From Salinibacillus kushneri (GTDB lineage Bacteria; Bacillota; Bacilli; Bacillales; Alkalibacillaceae): a DNA stretch of 64,000 bases. The translations under genes were made by a program, and so were the position numbers. Position 1 is the first letter of the stretch; each line of letters starts with the position of its first letter. The notes beneath the pieces are model-generated. The model worked only from the letters and a program-made list of their open reading frames with translations, did not search any database and was not told the origin of the DNA. Below are positions 43,912 through 53,368 of the stretch, one piece after another. The stretch is taken from contig NZ_FOHJ01000001.1 of assembly GCF_900111405.1 (NCBI RefSeq), positions 434,001-498,000 of the forward strand, given 5' to 3'.

Positions 43912-44571
43912 ATGGATGCTTATCAATATATCAAAAAAGCAATTTTACATGGAGAATTTCCCCCGAAAATGCGACTCACTGAAGAATACCTGGCAAAAGA
44001 AATACAAATAAGCCGGACGCCAATTCGGGAGGCGCTTAAAAAATTAGAATCTGAAGGGTTAATCGTATCCTTAAAGAGGGGCGTTCGAGTTCGTCATTTT
44101 ACAAAAAAAGATATTCTTCAAATATATGACTTAAGGAAGCTTTTGGAGGGATACGCTGCTGCACAAGCCTCCATTCATAGAACAGATTCTGATCTCGAGG
44201 AAATGGAGGGCGCCAACGAAGAATATGGAAATGTTATTCATCATCATTTTAAGACTGGTGATTCGACCATTGAAGACATATTAGAACGTAATCAAAGATT
44301 TCATGAATGCATTATAAAAGCTTCACAAAACCAGCATATTTACTCACATATATCAAAGGTTGTTGTTTTACCATTGATATTCCGTTCTTTCTATTGGTTT
44401 AATGAAGATCAAATGAGATATTCCTATAATGTTCACAACACCATTCTTAAGGCGATAAAAGAAAAAGACATGGAACGTGCTCGTGCATCGATGCATGAAC
44501 ACATTTACCATGGTAGAGACCAAGTTTTATTACATATTCATGATGTTGATCAAGAATATTCACCAACGTAA
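43912..44571 (+). CDS. GntR-family regulator (FadR/FCD subfamily)
   Basis: The 219-aa protein starts at the ATG after AAGAGGTG; 15 upstream codons in frame run through the operator and are rejected. The winged helix is at residues about 10-65 (LTEEYLAKEIQISRTPIREALKKLE, SEGLIVSLKRGV). The helical FCD domain follows, with DLRKLLEGYAA and metal-type residues in ILERNQRFHECI and MHEHIYHGRD. FCD regulators sense carboxylic acids. It most likely controls the divergent CoA-transferase/lyase genes and itself. Confidence 0.93.
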   Translation: MDAYQYIKKAILHGEFPPKMRLTEEYLAKEIQISRTPIREALKKLESEGLIVSLKRGVRVRHFTKKDILQIYDLRKLLEGYAAAQASIHRTDSDLEEMEGANEEYGNVIHHHFKTGDSTIEDILERNQRFHECIIKASQNQHIYSHISKVVVLPLIFRSFYWFNEDQMRYSYNVHNTILKAIKEKDMERARASMHEHIYHGRDQVLLHIHDVDQEYSPT

Positions 44572-44706
44572 TATAGTAGTATACTTTTATAAATGGTACT
44601 AGATAGTTAAACAGGCTTAACTATGAATCGATTGTTTGTATTCGTCTCTATCAAAAGACTGGAGGATAATTCCAGATAACCAAGACTAAATGAATCGACC
44701 AGGCTG

Positions 44707-46329
44707 CTACGGATTAATGGAAGGTAAATCACCTGTTTGTTCCATCTTTCCCTGATAGTGATAAGCATAAATGGTGAATTCAATCATAATACGGTTTTCA
44801 GGGAGCATAAAATCATCGCCCAGTAATTCCTTGATTTTCGTTAGACGGTGATAAAGGGTTTGTCGGACAATATATAGCTCTTCGGCAGTTTCTTTTTTTG
44901 ATCCCATATTTTTTAGATAGGAATGAAGTGTAAGAAGCAGATTACCGTTATGATCTTGATCATAGCGTATTAGGGATCCAATATAATCTTCTATAATTTC
45001 TTGAAGTTCTTTTGTATTTTTAAGCTGATCGATGATTCGATAAACATGTAATTGTTTATAATATGGCTTCTCTAAAGGCAAGTATGTATTTTGGAAGGTT
45101 AGTGTAGATATAGCTGTTTTGTAGCTTTCCTTTAAATGATGATAGTTTTCAACGGTTTTTCCGAAGCTGATCCATTTAATAGAGGTTATTTTATCAATGC
45201 GACTCATCCGTTTTAGTTGTTTTACTGACTTCGTTAACCGGTAAAATAAAGATGATGATTTGTGCTGATTGATGAGTAAAATGATAAGATAGTGTTCATT
45301 TAAGTCCATCGCAGTGACAAAATAAAAGCCGCTTTGAGTAAAAATGCCTCGCGCATTCATCATTACATAGTTTACTGATTGTTTATGTTCCTCATTGTCC
45401 TGACTACCTTTATCGTTGGAAGTCGGAACAATACCAATCATAGCTTCTCCTAATCGAATATAGGGATGTAGCTGAAGAAGTTCCTCAACAACTTCCTGAT
45501 GGGATAGCTTTCCTTTAATAGCATCTAAAATCCATAAATTATATGGAACGGTTCTTACAGCTCTTTTTTCAAATTGATTCCATATATACTGATTGATAAA
45601 GGCTGCACATCGCCCCAACGCTAGACTATCAAATCTATTAACCTGCTCTTTTGACTCTAATACATATAAATTCCCTATCTCCTCCTGGAAAATTGTGAGG
45701 GGCTGACTGGTGACATTTTTCTTATCGTTTGCTATATTATTTAACCATTCTCTCTTCGTTTCATTACGAATTGGAGGGAAAAACCAGCTTTGTCCGTCAT
45801 TTAGCACAACCGTTACGGATTTGTTCGTATATTTATGAAGGATTCTTAAAAAATCCCCTATTTTCCTCCCATTTAATAATGCTTTATTCAAACTTTTATA
45901 TATTTCTTCTAACGTAAGCCACATTTTTTGCTCATAACCCAGGACCATTTCTTGTATATCTTTGGTAATATCAACGAACTTAACCTCATGTGAAAAGGTG
46001 ATGATGGGAAATTGATGCTGGTCTGCAAGCTGACACATCTTGGGGGGAATATTTTTTATATAAGTTCCTAGTTCAACACATAAGGCGGAAGCATCATGAT
46101 CGATAAGCTGCTGTAAATAGTTGAGGCAATTTTCATGATTATGATCCCAGCTAACTCCTGTCGTTAAGATAAATTCCTGTCCATTAAGTAAATGGCCAAA
46201 CTTTTCAATTTCTACTATATGAGGCCATTTAATTACGTTATCTAACCCTTCATGCCCAGCAACAACGCGTGATGATTGAAAATAGGGTCTATGTAACACA
46301 TCTTCCACAGTTACCTCCGCTTTATTCAC
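44707..46329 (-). CDS. PucR-family transcriptional activator
   Basis: The 540-aa protein has the PucR N-terminal domain (TVEDVLHRPYFQSSRVVAGHEGLDN, WPHIVEIEKF, LLNGQEFILTTGVSW) and the C-terminal PucR helix-turn-helix (ELYIVRQTLYHRLTKIKELLG, about 495-515). The start appears to be GTG, 11 nt after GGGAGG. Members regulate purine, GABA and beta-alanine utilisation, usually as activators of a neighbouring divergent operon. Here the divergent operon begins with mmsA and includes an omega-aminotransferase, so beta-alanine or GABA-like control is likely. Confidence 0.92.
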   Translation of the reverse strand: MNKAEVTVEDVLHRPYFQSSRVVAGHEGLDNVIKWPHIVEIEKFGHLLNGQEFILTTGVSWDHNHENCLNYLQQLIDHDASALCVELGTYIKNIPPKMCQLADQHQFPIITFSHEVKFVDITKDIQEMVLGYEQKMWLTLEEIYKSLNKALLNGRKIGDFLRILHKYTNKSVTVVLNDGQSWFFPPIRNETKREWLNNIANDKKNVTSQPLTIFQEEIGNLYVLESKEQVNRFDSLALGRCAAFINQYIWNQFEKRAVRTVPYNLWILDAIKGKLSHQEVVEELLQLHPYIRLGEAMIGIVPTSNDKGSQDNEEHKQSVNYVMMNARGIFTQSGFYFVTAMDLNEHYLIILLINQHKSSSLFYRLTKSVKQLKRMSRIDKITSIKWISFGKTVENYHHLKESYKTAISTLTFQNTYLPLEKPYYKQLHVYRIIDQLKNTKELQEIIEDYIGSLIRYDQDHNGNLLLTLHSYLKNMGSKKETAEELYIVRQTLYHRLTKIKELLGDDFMLPENRIMIEFTIYAYHYQGKMEQTGDLPSINP

Positions 46330-46375
46330 GTTTGTGTGAAACCTCCCTTATCTTCTAGGCTCTGTTATGCATAGG

Positions 46376-46488
46376 TGTTCATTTCCGCAAGTGCGCACAC
46401 TTTCCGCGAGTGGTCCGGGAGCATCCTCGGCATTAGCCTGCGGGATATACCGCTCCACCCCCAGGAGTCTCGCTCACTTCCGCTCCCA
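46376..46488. repeat. GC-rich dispersed Bacillaceae repeat
   Basis: A GC-rich island in AT-rich intergenic DNA carries the run ACTTTCCGCGAGTGG, CCGGGAGC, CCTCGGCATTAGCCTGCGGG, CAGGAGTCTCGC and CTTCCGCTCC. I recognise this pattern as a dispersed intergenic repeat common in Bacillaceae genomes. Only one copy is present in the window, so the identification rests on memory. It lies between the divergent pucR and mmsA genes; no promoter was fixed in 46330-46638. Confidence 0.6.
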
Positions 46489-46638
46489 TCAACTTGGCAG
46501 AAAATCAACAATTAGCTTTAACACAGCCTTCCTTTAATGGGCAAAATGTTTATATAATCACAATCAAATTTTAACACCATGTCTAATGATGTGCAAATTT
46601 TTAGAATATACAATAAATTTACAAAGGAGGGAATTGAA

Positions 46639-48105
46639 TTGGTTCAAACACAACAAAAATATGACAAGTTAAAAAATTTCGTTGGAGGTCAATGGATTGA
46701 AGCGATAAGTGGAAAGTATGAAAATGTACCGAACCCTGCAACAGGTGAAATCCTTGCAGAAGTCCCCATTTCAAGTAAAGATGACTTAGATCTTGCAGTA
46801 AATGCTGCAAATAAAGCATTTAAGCAATGGAGTCGGACGCCGGTTCCCAAAAGAGCACGAATCATGTTTCATTATCAGCAATTGCTGCAAAAAAATCATG
46901 ATGAATTAGCCAAAATAATTACGAAAGAAAATGGAAAAACATTACAGGATTCGTACGGTGAAGTTCAACGGGGTATAGAATGCGTGGAATTTGCCGCTGG
47001 AGCTCCTGAATTGATGAAGGGTGAGGTGCTTCCGGACATTGCAAATGACATTGAATCGGCCATGTATAGATATCCCATTGGTGTAGTTGGAGGAATTACC
47101 CCCTTTAATTTCCCTATGATGGTTCCATTATGGATGTTTCCTCTTGCCATTGTGTGTGGCAACACATTTGTATTAAAGCCTTCTGAACGTACTCCATTAC
47201 TAGCTAGAAAACTGGCTGAACTATTACAGGAAGCTGGTTTACCTGATGGCGTACTCAATATTGTTAATGGAGCCCACGATGTGGTAAATGGACTACTGGA
47301 ACACGATAATATTGATGCCATTTCCTTCGTTGGTTCTCAGCCTGTAGCAGAACATGTATATAAAACAGCTGCAGCGCATGGTAAAAGAGTACAAGCTTTA
47401 GCTGGAGCTAAAAATCACTCTATTATTATGCCGGACTGTGATATTGAAAAAACAGTAGATGGTGTGATAGGAGCAGCCTTCGGAAGTGCTGGCGAGCGGT
47501 GCATGGCTTGTTCTGTTGTTGTTACAGTAGGAGATGTGTCAGATCGCTTTATAGACGCATTACTGGACAAAACCGATCAAATTAAAACAGGAAATGGTCT
47601 TGATGATTATACATCTTTAGGACCTTTAATTCGAGATTCCCATCGTGATCGGGTTGTAGATTATATTGACAAAGGTGAAAAGGAAAATGCAAAACTGCTA
47701 CGGGATGGCCGAGTTGAAATGCGTCAGCACGATAAAGGCTATTTCCTTGGAGCGACAATTTTTGATTATGTTGAAAAAGATATGAAAATCTGGCGTGATG
47801 AAATTTTTGCACCAGTATTAAGTATCGTTCGTGCTAAAAGTTTAGAGGAAGCCATTGAGATTACCAATGCTTCAGACTTTGCCAATGGAGCAGTTATTTA
47901 TACCAGGAGCGGGAAAGCGGTAAGAGAATTTAAAGAAAACATTGATGCTGGAATGGTTGGTGTGAATATTAATGTTCCGGCTCCAATGGCATTTTTCCCT
48001 TTCTCAGGCTGGAAAAATTCTTTCTATGGTGACCTGCACGCTAACGGAAAAGATGGTGTTAACTTTTATACTCGTAAGAAGATGGTCACAAGCAGGTGGT
48101 TTTAA
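46639..48105 (+). CDS. mmsA: CoA-acylating (methyl)malonate-semialdehyde dehydrogenase, copy 2
   Basis: The 488-aa MmsA starts at TTG 8 nt after AAGGAGG; 20 codons further upstream lack a binding site. [18 protein letters not shown] and the catalytic Cys288 in [12 protein letters not shown] are present. It converts malonate semialdehyde to acetyl-CoA, CO2 and NADH. With the omega-aminotransferase of the same operon it completes beta-alanine degradation. It is clearly similar to copy 1 but the two are diverged, so they are not a recent duplication. A GGGAGG/CCTCCC hairpin (about 48125-48143) follows it within the operon. Confidence 0.94.
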   Translation: MVQTQQKYDKLKNFVGGQWIEAISGKYENVPNPATGEILAEVPISSKDDLDLAVNAANKAFKQWSRTPVPKRARIMFHYQQLLQKNHDELAKIITKENGKTLQDSYGEVQRGIECVEFAAGAPELMKGEVLPDIANDIESAMYRYPIGVVGGITPFNFPMMVPLWMFPLAIVCGNTFVLKPSERTPLLARKLAELLQEAGLPDGVLNIVNGAHDVVNGLLEHDNIDAISFVGSQPVAEHVYKTAAAHGKRVQALAGAKNHSIIMPDCDIEKTVDGVIGAAFGSAGERCMACSVVVTVGDVSDRFIDALLDKTDQIKTGNGLDDYTSLGPLIRDSHRDRVVDYIDKGEKENAKLLRDGRVEMRQHDKGYFLGATIFDYVEKDMKIWRDEIFAPVLSIVRAKSLEEAIEITNASDFANGAVIYTRSGKAVREFKENIDAGMVGVNINVPAPMAFFPFSGWKNSFYGDLHANGKDGVNFYTRKKMVTSRWF

Positions 48106-48222
48106 GTTTTTAAGTACCTTTCCGGGAGGGGATTCATACCTCCCCCTGCCTTTGACCTATTAAAATGACTATCCATTATTAAGTCATAAATGTTTCTTGG
48201 TCCTATTGAAGGAGGTGAAGAG

Positions 48223-48348
48223 ATGTTTAATTTGCCAACCTCGACTCTGCTTGCTTTCTTTCCATGGCCGGTATTATTTATCGGATCGGCCATTGTTCTT
48301 TACTTTGTCTTCAAAAAACAGGATGAACTCGAAGAACAGGATGAATAA
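48223..48348 (+). CDS. Small single-span protein preceding the SSS symporter (41 aa)
   Basis: A 41-codon gene starts 4 nt after AAGGAGGTGAAG, an excellent ribosome binding site. The product has one hydrophobic span (residues about 9-29, AFFPWPVLFIGSAIVLYFVF) and a charged tail KKQDELEEQDE. Its stop is 17 nt before the symporter ATG. It fits the class of small symporter accessory proteins and is easily missed because of its size. It probably assembles with the transporter; this is inferred from position. Confidence 0.78.
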   Translation: MFNLPTSTLLAFFPWPVLFIGSAIVLYFVFKKQDELEEQDE

Positions 48349-48365
48349 AAGGAGGAGGACGTTTT

Positions 48366-49931
48366 ATGGACTCTGATGGTATCGTATTTATTATCTATTT
48401 GTTAGTGCTTATGACAGTTGGACTTTTATTTACACGTCGGGCTTCCCAATCACCTGATCACTATTTACTGGGGAATCGTGGTGTTGGGGCTTGCGCAACT
48501 GCGATGACTATGCAAAGCAGCTCCATGAGTGGATATATGTTTATGGGGGGACCAGCTTTAGCTTTTCAGCATGGATGGTATGCTCTTTGGTATGCAATTG
48601 GAGATGCAGGAGGAGCCATTGTTAATCTCTCCGTACTGGGAAAACGAATGAGACGAATGTCTGAAAAGCTTAGTGCTCTGTCTCCAATTGAGTACTTAGA
48701 AAAACGGTTTGAAAGCCCAATGGTGAGAGTCATTGCCTCTATCATCTCTATTATCTTTATCTTAGCCTATGTTTTTGCCCAATTTATTGCTGCCGGAAAA
48801 GCCTTAACTCAATTAACTGGTTTTTCCTATGAAATGGCATTAATTATAGGGGTTGGGGTTATTGTGATTTATACCGTTGCAGGAGGATACTTAGCTGTAG
48901 TGTACACCGATTTTATACAAGGGATTATTATGGTGATTGGCGTACTTGGTATATCCATCTTAGCCTTCAATCACATATCCTTCTCAGACTTAAATGCCCA
49001 GCTGGCATCCATTGACTCAACCTACTTAAGTATATGGGGCAAAGATTTGGCTTATTACGGACAATGGGGTGTTGTCATTGGAGCTATCCTCATTTATCTA
49101 GTCGGCTATATGGGACTGCCACATGTCGTAACCCGTCATATGTCCATGAAAAGCACGAAAACGGTAAAAGGAGCTATTATGTGGGCTGCTACATGGAATC
49201 AGCTCTTTATCTTTATCCCCTATGTATTAGGGCTAATTGGAATTGTGTTACTCCCTAATCTAAGTGATCCTGAAATGGTTATTCCCGAGCTTACCTATCA
49301 ATTCTTTCCAGGCTTTTTGGCAGCATTACTCCTCTCAGCTATCATGGCAGCCATTATGTCAACATCTGATTCTCTCTTAATGCAAGCCGGTACCATTTTA
49401 TCACGGGATGTGTACCAGCGATTTATCAACCCAAATGCCAGTGAAAAGAAAGCGGTTCTCGTTTCAAGACTCTGCATTTTAATCGGTGGTCTAGTAGGAA
49501 TAGCCATTGCGATTTATGAACCACCCGCTGTTGCAGCCCTTGTTATCTTTTCATTCGGTGTACTAGGAAACAGCTTTCTCGTTCCATATGTTGCCTCGGT
49601 TTATTCTAAAAAGGCGAATCATGTAGGCGCCATTTGTGCCATGATTGGCGGTGCAACAACTAACATTTTATGGACAACATTGGAGTTTGAAGGGGCTACA
49701 GGTGTTCATCCATTCCTGGCAGGTTTAATTGTCTCCTTTATCGGAATGGTTATTGGAAGCCAATTCGGAAAGAAACCATCAGATAAAATGAAGGAGGCTA
49801 TTGATGATTCCAAAGGGAAAAAGGCTCTTCCTTCCAAAATGGAAAAAAGGATTGCACACGACCTATCTCCTGAATCTAACAATATCTCCGAGTTTTTGGC
49901 TAATCAATCGCTGACTACATTAAAATCATAG
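48366..49931 (+). CDS. Sodium:solute symporter family (SSS) transporter
   Basis: The 521-aa permease starts after GGAGGAGG. SSS marks are YLLGNRGVGACATAMTMQSSSMSGYMFMGGP, VAGGYLAVVYTDFIQG and AAIMSTSDSLLMQAGTILSRDVYQR. Its C-terminal 50 residues are hydrophilic. Located between mmsA and an omega-aminotransferase, it is the likely sodium-driven importer of beta-alanine or a related amino acid. Confidence 0.93.
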   Translation: MDSDGIVFIIYLLVLMTVGLLFTRRASQSPDHYLLGNRGVGACATAMTMQSSSMSGYMFMGGPALAFQHGWYALWYAIGDAGGAIVNLSVLGKRMRRMSEKLSALSPIEYLEKRFESPMVRVIASIISIIFILAYVFAQFIAAGKALTQLTGFSYEMALIIGVGVIVIYTVAGGYLAVVYTDFIQGIIMVIGVLGISILAFNHISFSDLNAQLASIDSTYLSIWGKDLAYYGQWGVVIGAILIYLVGYMGLPHVVTRHMSMKSTKTVKGAIMWAATWNQLFIFIPYVLGLIGIVLLPNLSDPEMVIPELTYQFFPGFLAALLLSAIMAAIMSTSDSLLMQAGTILSRDVYQRFINPNASEKKAVLVSRLCILIGGLVGIAIAIYEPPAVAALVIFSFGVLGNSFLVPYVASVYSKKANHVGAICAMIGGATTNILWTTLEFEGATGVHPFLAGLIVSFIGMVIGSQFGKKPSDKMKEAIDDSKGKKALPSKMEKRIAHDLSPESNNISEFLANQSLTTLKS

Positions 49932-49942
49932 AGGTGTATCAA

Positions 49943-50419
49943 ATGACAACGGAATTTAACGTATTACCCCATTCTATCCGTTCAAAGGAAGCACTTCAGA
50001 AGATTACCAGTTTAGATAGAAAAAACAACTATACCATAGACCAGAAAGTTTTTTACCCTTATCAATTCGTTTCCTATCATATAAAGGTTAAAACCTTCCT
50101 AGTAAAAGAAGGGTATCTCGGATGTACGATTGATATGATTAGTGGTCGTGAATCTGTTATCGACAGTAAGCCAACGTTTTTTAAGAAAACTTTATGTAAA
50201 AAGGAACGTATTCAACCTGTATTAACCAGAGAGAAGGCTGAAAAACAGGCGATTCAATATTTTCAAAGACAGACTGCGAAAAGATTAAAATTTTTGGCTT
50301 TACCCAGATATTCTTTAACGGATAGTCATTTATTCTATCGCCCTTATTGGATTATATCTTCCAAGAACCATCGCTTTATTGTTGATGGACTCTCAGGAAG
50401 ATTTCACCCTTTAACCTAA
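49943..50419 (+). CDS. Conserved-looking protein of unknown function in the beta-alanine operon
   Basis: The 158-aa protein starts at the ATG 6 nt after GAGGTG; a GTG inside that site is rejected. I do not recognise it. It is soluble by appearance, basic, rich in aromatic residues, with the stretch VFYPYQFVSYHIKVKTFLV early and a matching YRPYWIISSKNHRFIVDGLSG at the end. The latter suggests a repeated beta-rich unit (PYQFVSYHIK / PYWIISSKNH). It lies 11 nt after the symporter and 22 nt before the aminotransferase gene, so it is co-transcribed. Confidence 0.75.
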   Translation: MTTEFNVLPHSIRSKEALQKITSLDRKNNYTIDQKVFYPYQFVSYHIKVKTFLVKEGYLGCTIDMISGRESVIDSKPTFFKKTLCKKERIQPVLTREKAEKQAIQYFQRQTAKRLKFLALPRYSLTDSHLFYRPYWIISSKNHRFIVDGLSGRFHPLT

Positions 50420-50441
50420 GTAGCTCAAAGGAGGATTTAAG

Positions 50442-51776
50442 ATGCTTAAGCATGATAATCAATTAATCTCAAAGGATGCTCAGTATGTGTGGCATTCCAT
50501 GAAACCATACAATCCTGAAAGCACAATGATAGCAGAAAAATCAAATGGATCCTGGATTGTAGACCATAACGGCCGTCGTTTTTTAGATGCTATGGCGGGT
50601 CTTTGGTGTGTGAATGCCGGCTATGGCAGAGAAGAACTGGCACAAGCAGCTTATGAACAATTAAAGAAGCTTGCTTACATCCCACTTGTCCAAACCCATG
50701 AACCTGCTATTAAATTAGCGGAGAAAATCAATGAATGGCTCGATGATGAATATGTAATTTTCTTCTCCAATAGCGGATCAGAAGCAAATGAGGCTGCTTT
50801 TAAGATTGCCCGACAGTATCACTATCACAATGGGAGCCCTGCAAAATATAAAGTGGTTTCACGTTACAGATCCTATCATGGAAATTCTTTTGGAGCTCTT
50901 GCTGCAACCGGTCAAGCTCAGCGCAAATACCAATATGAGCCCCTTTCACCAGGTTTTCTCCATGTAGCCCCACCAGACACCTATCGTGATGAAGAACCGA
51001 TTCAGCGAGCGGAAGAGATTGATCAAATCATGACCTGGGAGCTTAGTGAGACGATTGGGGCCGTTATTATGGAGCCAATCATTACAGGGGGCGGTGTCAT
51101 CATGCCGCCAAGGGATTATATGAAACGTGTGCAGGAAATTTGTAAAAAGCACGATGCCCTTTTCATTGTGGATGAAGTGATTTGCGGTTTCGGACGCATG
51201 GGTGAGAAGTTTGGTCACCAGCTATACGGAGTTAAACCAGACATTGTCACCATGGCAAAGGGAATTACCAGCGCCTATCTCCCCCTTTCGGCAACAGCTG
51301 TAAGAAAGGATATTTATGAATCCTTTAAAGGAAGCGGGGAATATGACTTTTTCAGACACGTGAACACGTTTGGAGGAAACCCTGCAGCCTGTGCAGTTGC
51401 TTTAAAAAACATTGAAATTTTCGAGAGAGAGCAGCTGGTTGAACGCTCAAAAGAAAAAGGAAAATATCTGATTAACAGTCTGCTTACACTTGAAGAACAC
51501 AAAAATGTCGGGAATGTACGCGGTGAAGGACTGCTCGTAGGAATTGAACTCGTGGAGGATAAAAAGTCTAAGAAGCCACTTAACGAAAAAGATGTCAATC
51601 AAATCATTCAAGAATGTAAAAATCGCAATATCATCATTAGTAAAAATGGAACAACCGTTGCAGGATATAATAACATTTTAACCCTCTCTCCCCCATTAAA
51701 CATTGCGGAGGAAGATTTAAACTATTTGATTCATCAGCTTTCGGAAGTCATCTGGACCGTTTTGCCAAAATCATAA
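50442..51776 (+). CDS. Class III omega-aminotransferase (beta-alanine:pyruvate type)
   Basis: The 444-aa PLP enzyme starts after AAAGGAGG. SNSGSEANEAAFKIARQYH binds cofactor phosphate, FIVDEVICGFGRMG carries Asp244, and Lys273 in MAKGITSAYLPLSA forms the internal aldimine. AGLWCVNAGYG near the N-terminus is usual in omega-amino acid:pyruvate transaminases. It would convert beta-alanine to malonate semialdehyde, which the mmsA product turns into acetyl-CoA. The last gene of the operon, it is followed by a strong terminator. Confidence 0.94.
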   Translation: MLKHDNQLISKDAQYVWHSMKPYNPESTMIAEKSNGSWIVDHNGRRFLDAMAGLWCVNAGYGREELAQAAYEQLKKLAYIPLVQTHEPAIKLAEKINEWLDDEYVIFFSNSGSEANEAAFKIARQYHYHNGSPAKYKVVSRYRSYHGNSFGALAATGQAQRKYQYEPLSPGFLHVAPPDTYRDEEPIQRAEEIDQIMTWELSETIGAVIMEPIITGGGVIMPPRDYMKRVQEICKKHDALFIVDEVICGFGRMGEKFGHQLYGVKPDIVTMAKGITSAYLPLSATAVRKDIYESFKGSGEYDFFRHVNTFGGNPAACAVALKNIEIFEREQLVERSKEKGKYLINSLLTLEEHKNVGNVRGEGLLVGIELVEDKKSKKPLNEKDVNQIIQECKNRNIIISKNGTTVAGYNNILTLSPPLNIAEEDLNYLIHQLSEVIWTVLPKS

Positions 51777-51777
51777 T

Positions 51778-51825
51778 AAAGTCTAAGGGAGGATCTTACA
51801 ACAACTAATCCTCCCTTAGACTTTT
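51778..51825. terminator. Strong bidirectional terminator
   Basis: AAAGTCTAAGGGAGGAT and ATCCTCCCTTAGACTTT are complementary over 17 bp with a 13-nt loop and end in T on both strands. It separates the plus-strand beta-alanine operon from the minus-strand aldehyde dehydrogenase operon. Confidence 0.92.
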
Positions 51826-51906
51826 TATTGTCGTATTCGGAAGTGAGTTTACCAATGATGATGGGGTTATAGCTACAGGATAATAGCTGGACCCTATGAT
51901 TTTTCT

Positions 51907-53343
51907 TTAATCATATTTTATCGCTACATTTTTTACTTTAGTATAATTATAGAGTGCAATAAAGCCTTTCTCCCTTCCGAAACCACTCTTTTTATATCCA
52001 CCAAAAGGCATTTGTATGCCTCCGCCTGCACCATAATTATTAACAAAAATCTGTCCTGCCTCAATCTTGCTGGCTAAATAATGAACACGACTTATGGTTT
52101 CCGTCCATATACCTGCCACTAAACCATAATCTGTACCGTTTGCTAATTGTAGCGCTTCCTCGGTATCTTTAAAAGAAAAGACTGTTAAAACCGGGCCAAA
52201 AATTTCCTCTTGAGCTAATCGACTATTAGGGGATACGCCATCAATTATTGTAGGTTCCAGGTATAATCCGCCACCCTCAACATTAGCAGATTTCCCTCCT
52301 ACTACAATTTCTCCTTCCTTTTTCGCTAATTCTAAATAATTTATAATTCGGTCATATTGACGTCTATTTAAAATAGGGCCAATATCTTTATCTTCAAGAG
52401 CACTACCTATGGAGAGTTGCTTAAAACGATTTACAACATGCTTCAAAAATTCCTCTTTAAATGATTCTTCTACTAGTAATCTGGATCCAGCAGAGCAGGT
52501 TTGACCTGCATTTTGGATAATGGCTTTTACAACACCATCAACAGCTTTTTCTAAATCGCAATCTCCAAAAACAATATTTGGAGATTTCCCTCCCAATTCC
52601 AGCGTGGTAGGAACAACATTTTCATTAGCAGCTTTCGAAACAGTAATGCCTGTTGCAACAGATCCTGTGAATGTAAGGTGATTTATGCCAGGATGCGAAG
52701 AGAGGCTTGCCCCTGCTTCCGTACCATAACCTGTCACATGGTTAAAAACACCAGGCGGGAGATGAAGCTGGTCAAAGTATTCAGCCATTTTGCATGCTGT
52801 CATGGGGGTATCCTCTGCACTCTTAACTACTACCGTATTACCTGTTGCAATAGCAGCTGCAACACTTCTGGAAAGGATTTGTATGGGATAATTCCAAGGA
52901 ATTATATGAGCCGTAACTCCAATGGGTTCCCTTGTAACATAATCGATTAGTCCATCTTCAACGGGAATCGTATCCCCCATTACTTTATCAGCTGCCCCTC
53001 CATAAAATTCAAAATAACGAATCGCTGCATCAATATCGGCATAACCCTGTGTCAGTGGTTTTCCAACATCTTTTGACTCAAGTCTTGCTAACCGATCACG
53101 ATTATTTTGTAATTTTTCCGCCACTGAATACAAGATTCTGCCGCGTTCAAATGGTTTAATCTTTCTCCATCTCTCACTTTCAAATACCTTTCTGGCTGCA
53201 TTCACCGCAGCATCGACATCTTCTTTAACTCCTCGTGGGATTGTAGCCATCATTTTCCCTGTAGAAGGGTCAAATACATGAATTTTTTTCGCATTGGAAC
53301 AATCTACCCATTTCCCATCAATGTACATTTTTAATTCTTCCAT
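51907..53343 (-). CDS. NAD(P)-dependent aldehyde dehydrogenase
   Basis: The 478-aa ALDH starts at the ATG 5 nt after AAGGGTGA. HIIPWNYPIQ, LTFTGSVATG, the catalytic Glu in TLELGGKSPN and Cys in NAGQTCSAGSRLL are in place. It resembles betaine-aldehyde/aminobutyraldehyde-type enzymes and yields a free acid. It is the last gene of an operon with an SDR, YcsA-like dehydrogenase, M20 hydrolase and symporter, so it probably oxidises an aldehyde produced in that unknown pathway. Confidence 0.92.
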   Translation of the reverse strand: MEELKMYIDGKWVDCSNAKKIHVFDPSTGKMMATIPRGVKEDVDAAVNAARKVFESERWRKIKPFERGRILYSVAEKLQNNRDRLARLESKDVGKPLTQGYADIDAAIRYFEFYGGAADKVMGDTIPVEDGLIDYVTREPIGVTAHIIPWNYPIQILSRSVAAAIATGNTVVVKSAEDTPMTACKMAEYFDQLHLPPGVFNHVTGYGTEAGASLSSHPGINHLTFTGSVATGITVSKAANENVVPTTLELGGKSPNIVFGDCDLEKAVDGVVKAIIQNAGQTCSAGSRLLVEESFKEEFLKHVVNRFKQLSIGSALEDKDIGPILNRRQYDRIINYLELAKKEGEIVVGGKSANVEGGGLYLEPTIIDGVSPNSRLAQEEIFGPVLTVFSFKDTEEALQLANGTDYGLVAGIWTETISRVHYLASKIEAGQIFVNNYGAGGGIQMPFGGYKKSGFGREKGFIALYNYTKVKNVAIKYD

Positions 53344-53368
53344 ATGGCTCACCCTTCTGATTTACATC

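Noticed and set aside
48125-48143. GGGAGG/CCTCCC hairpin after mmsA copy 2 as an operon terminator
   Set aside because: The stem is short, no T-run follows, and the next gene has a strong binding site in the same operon; at most a weak attenuator.
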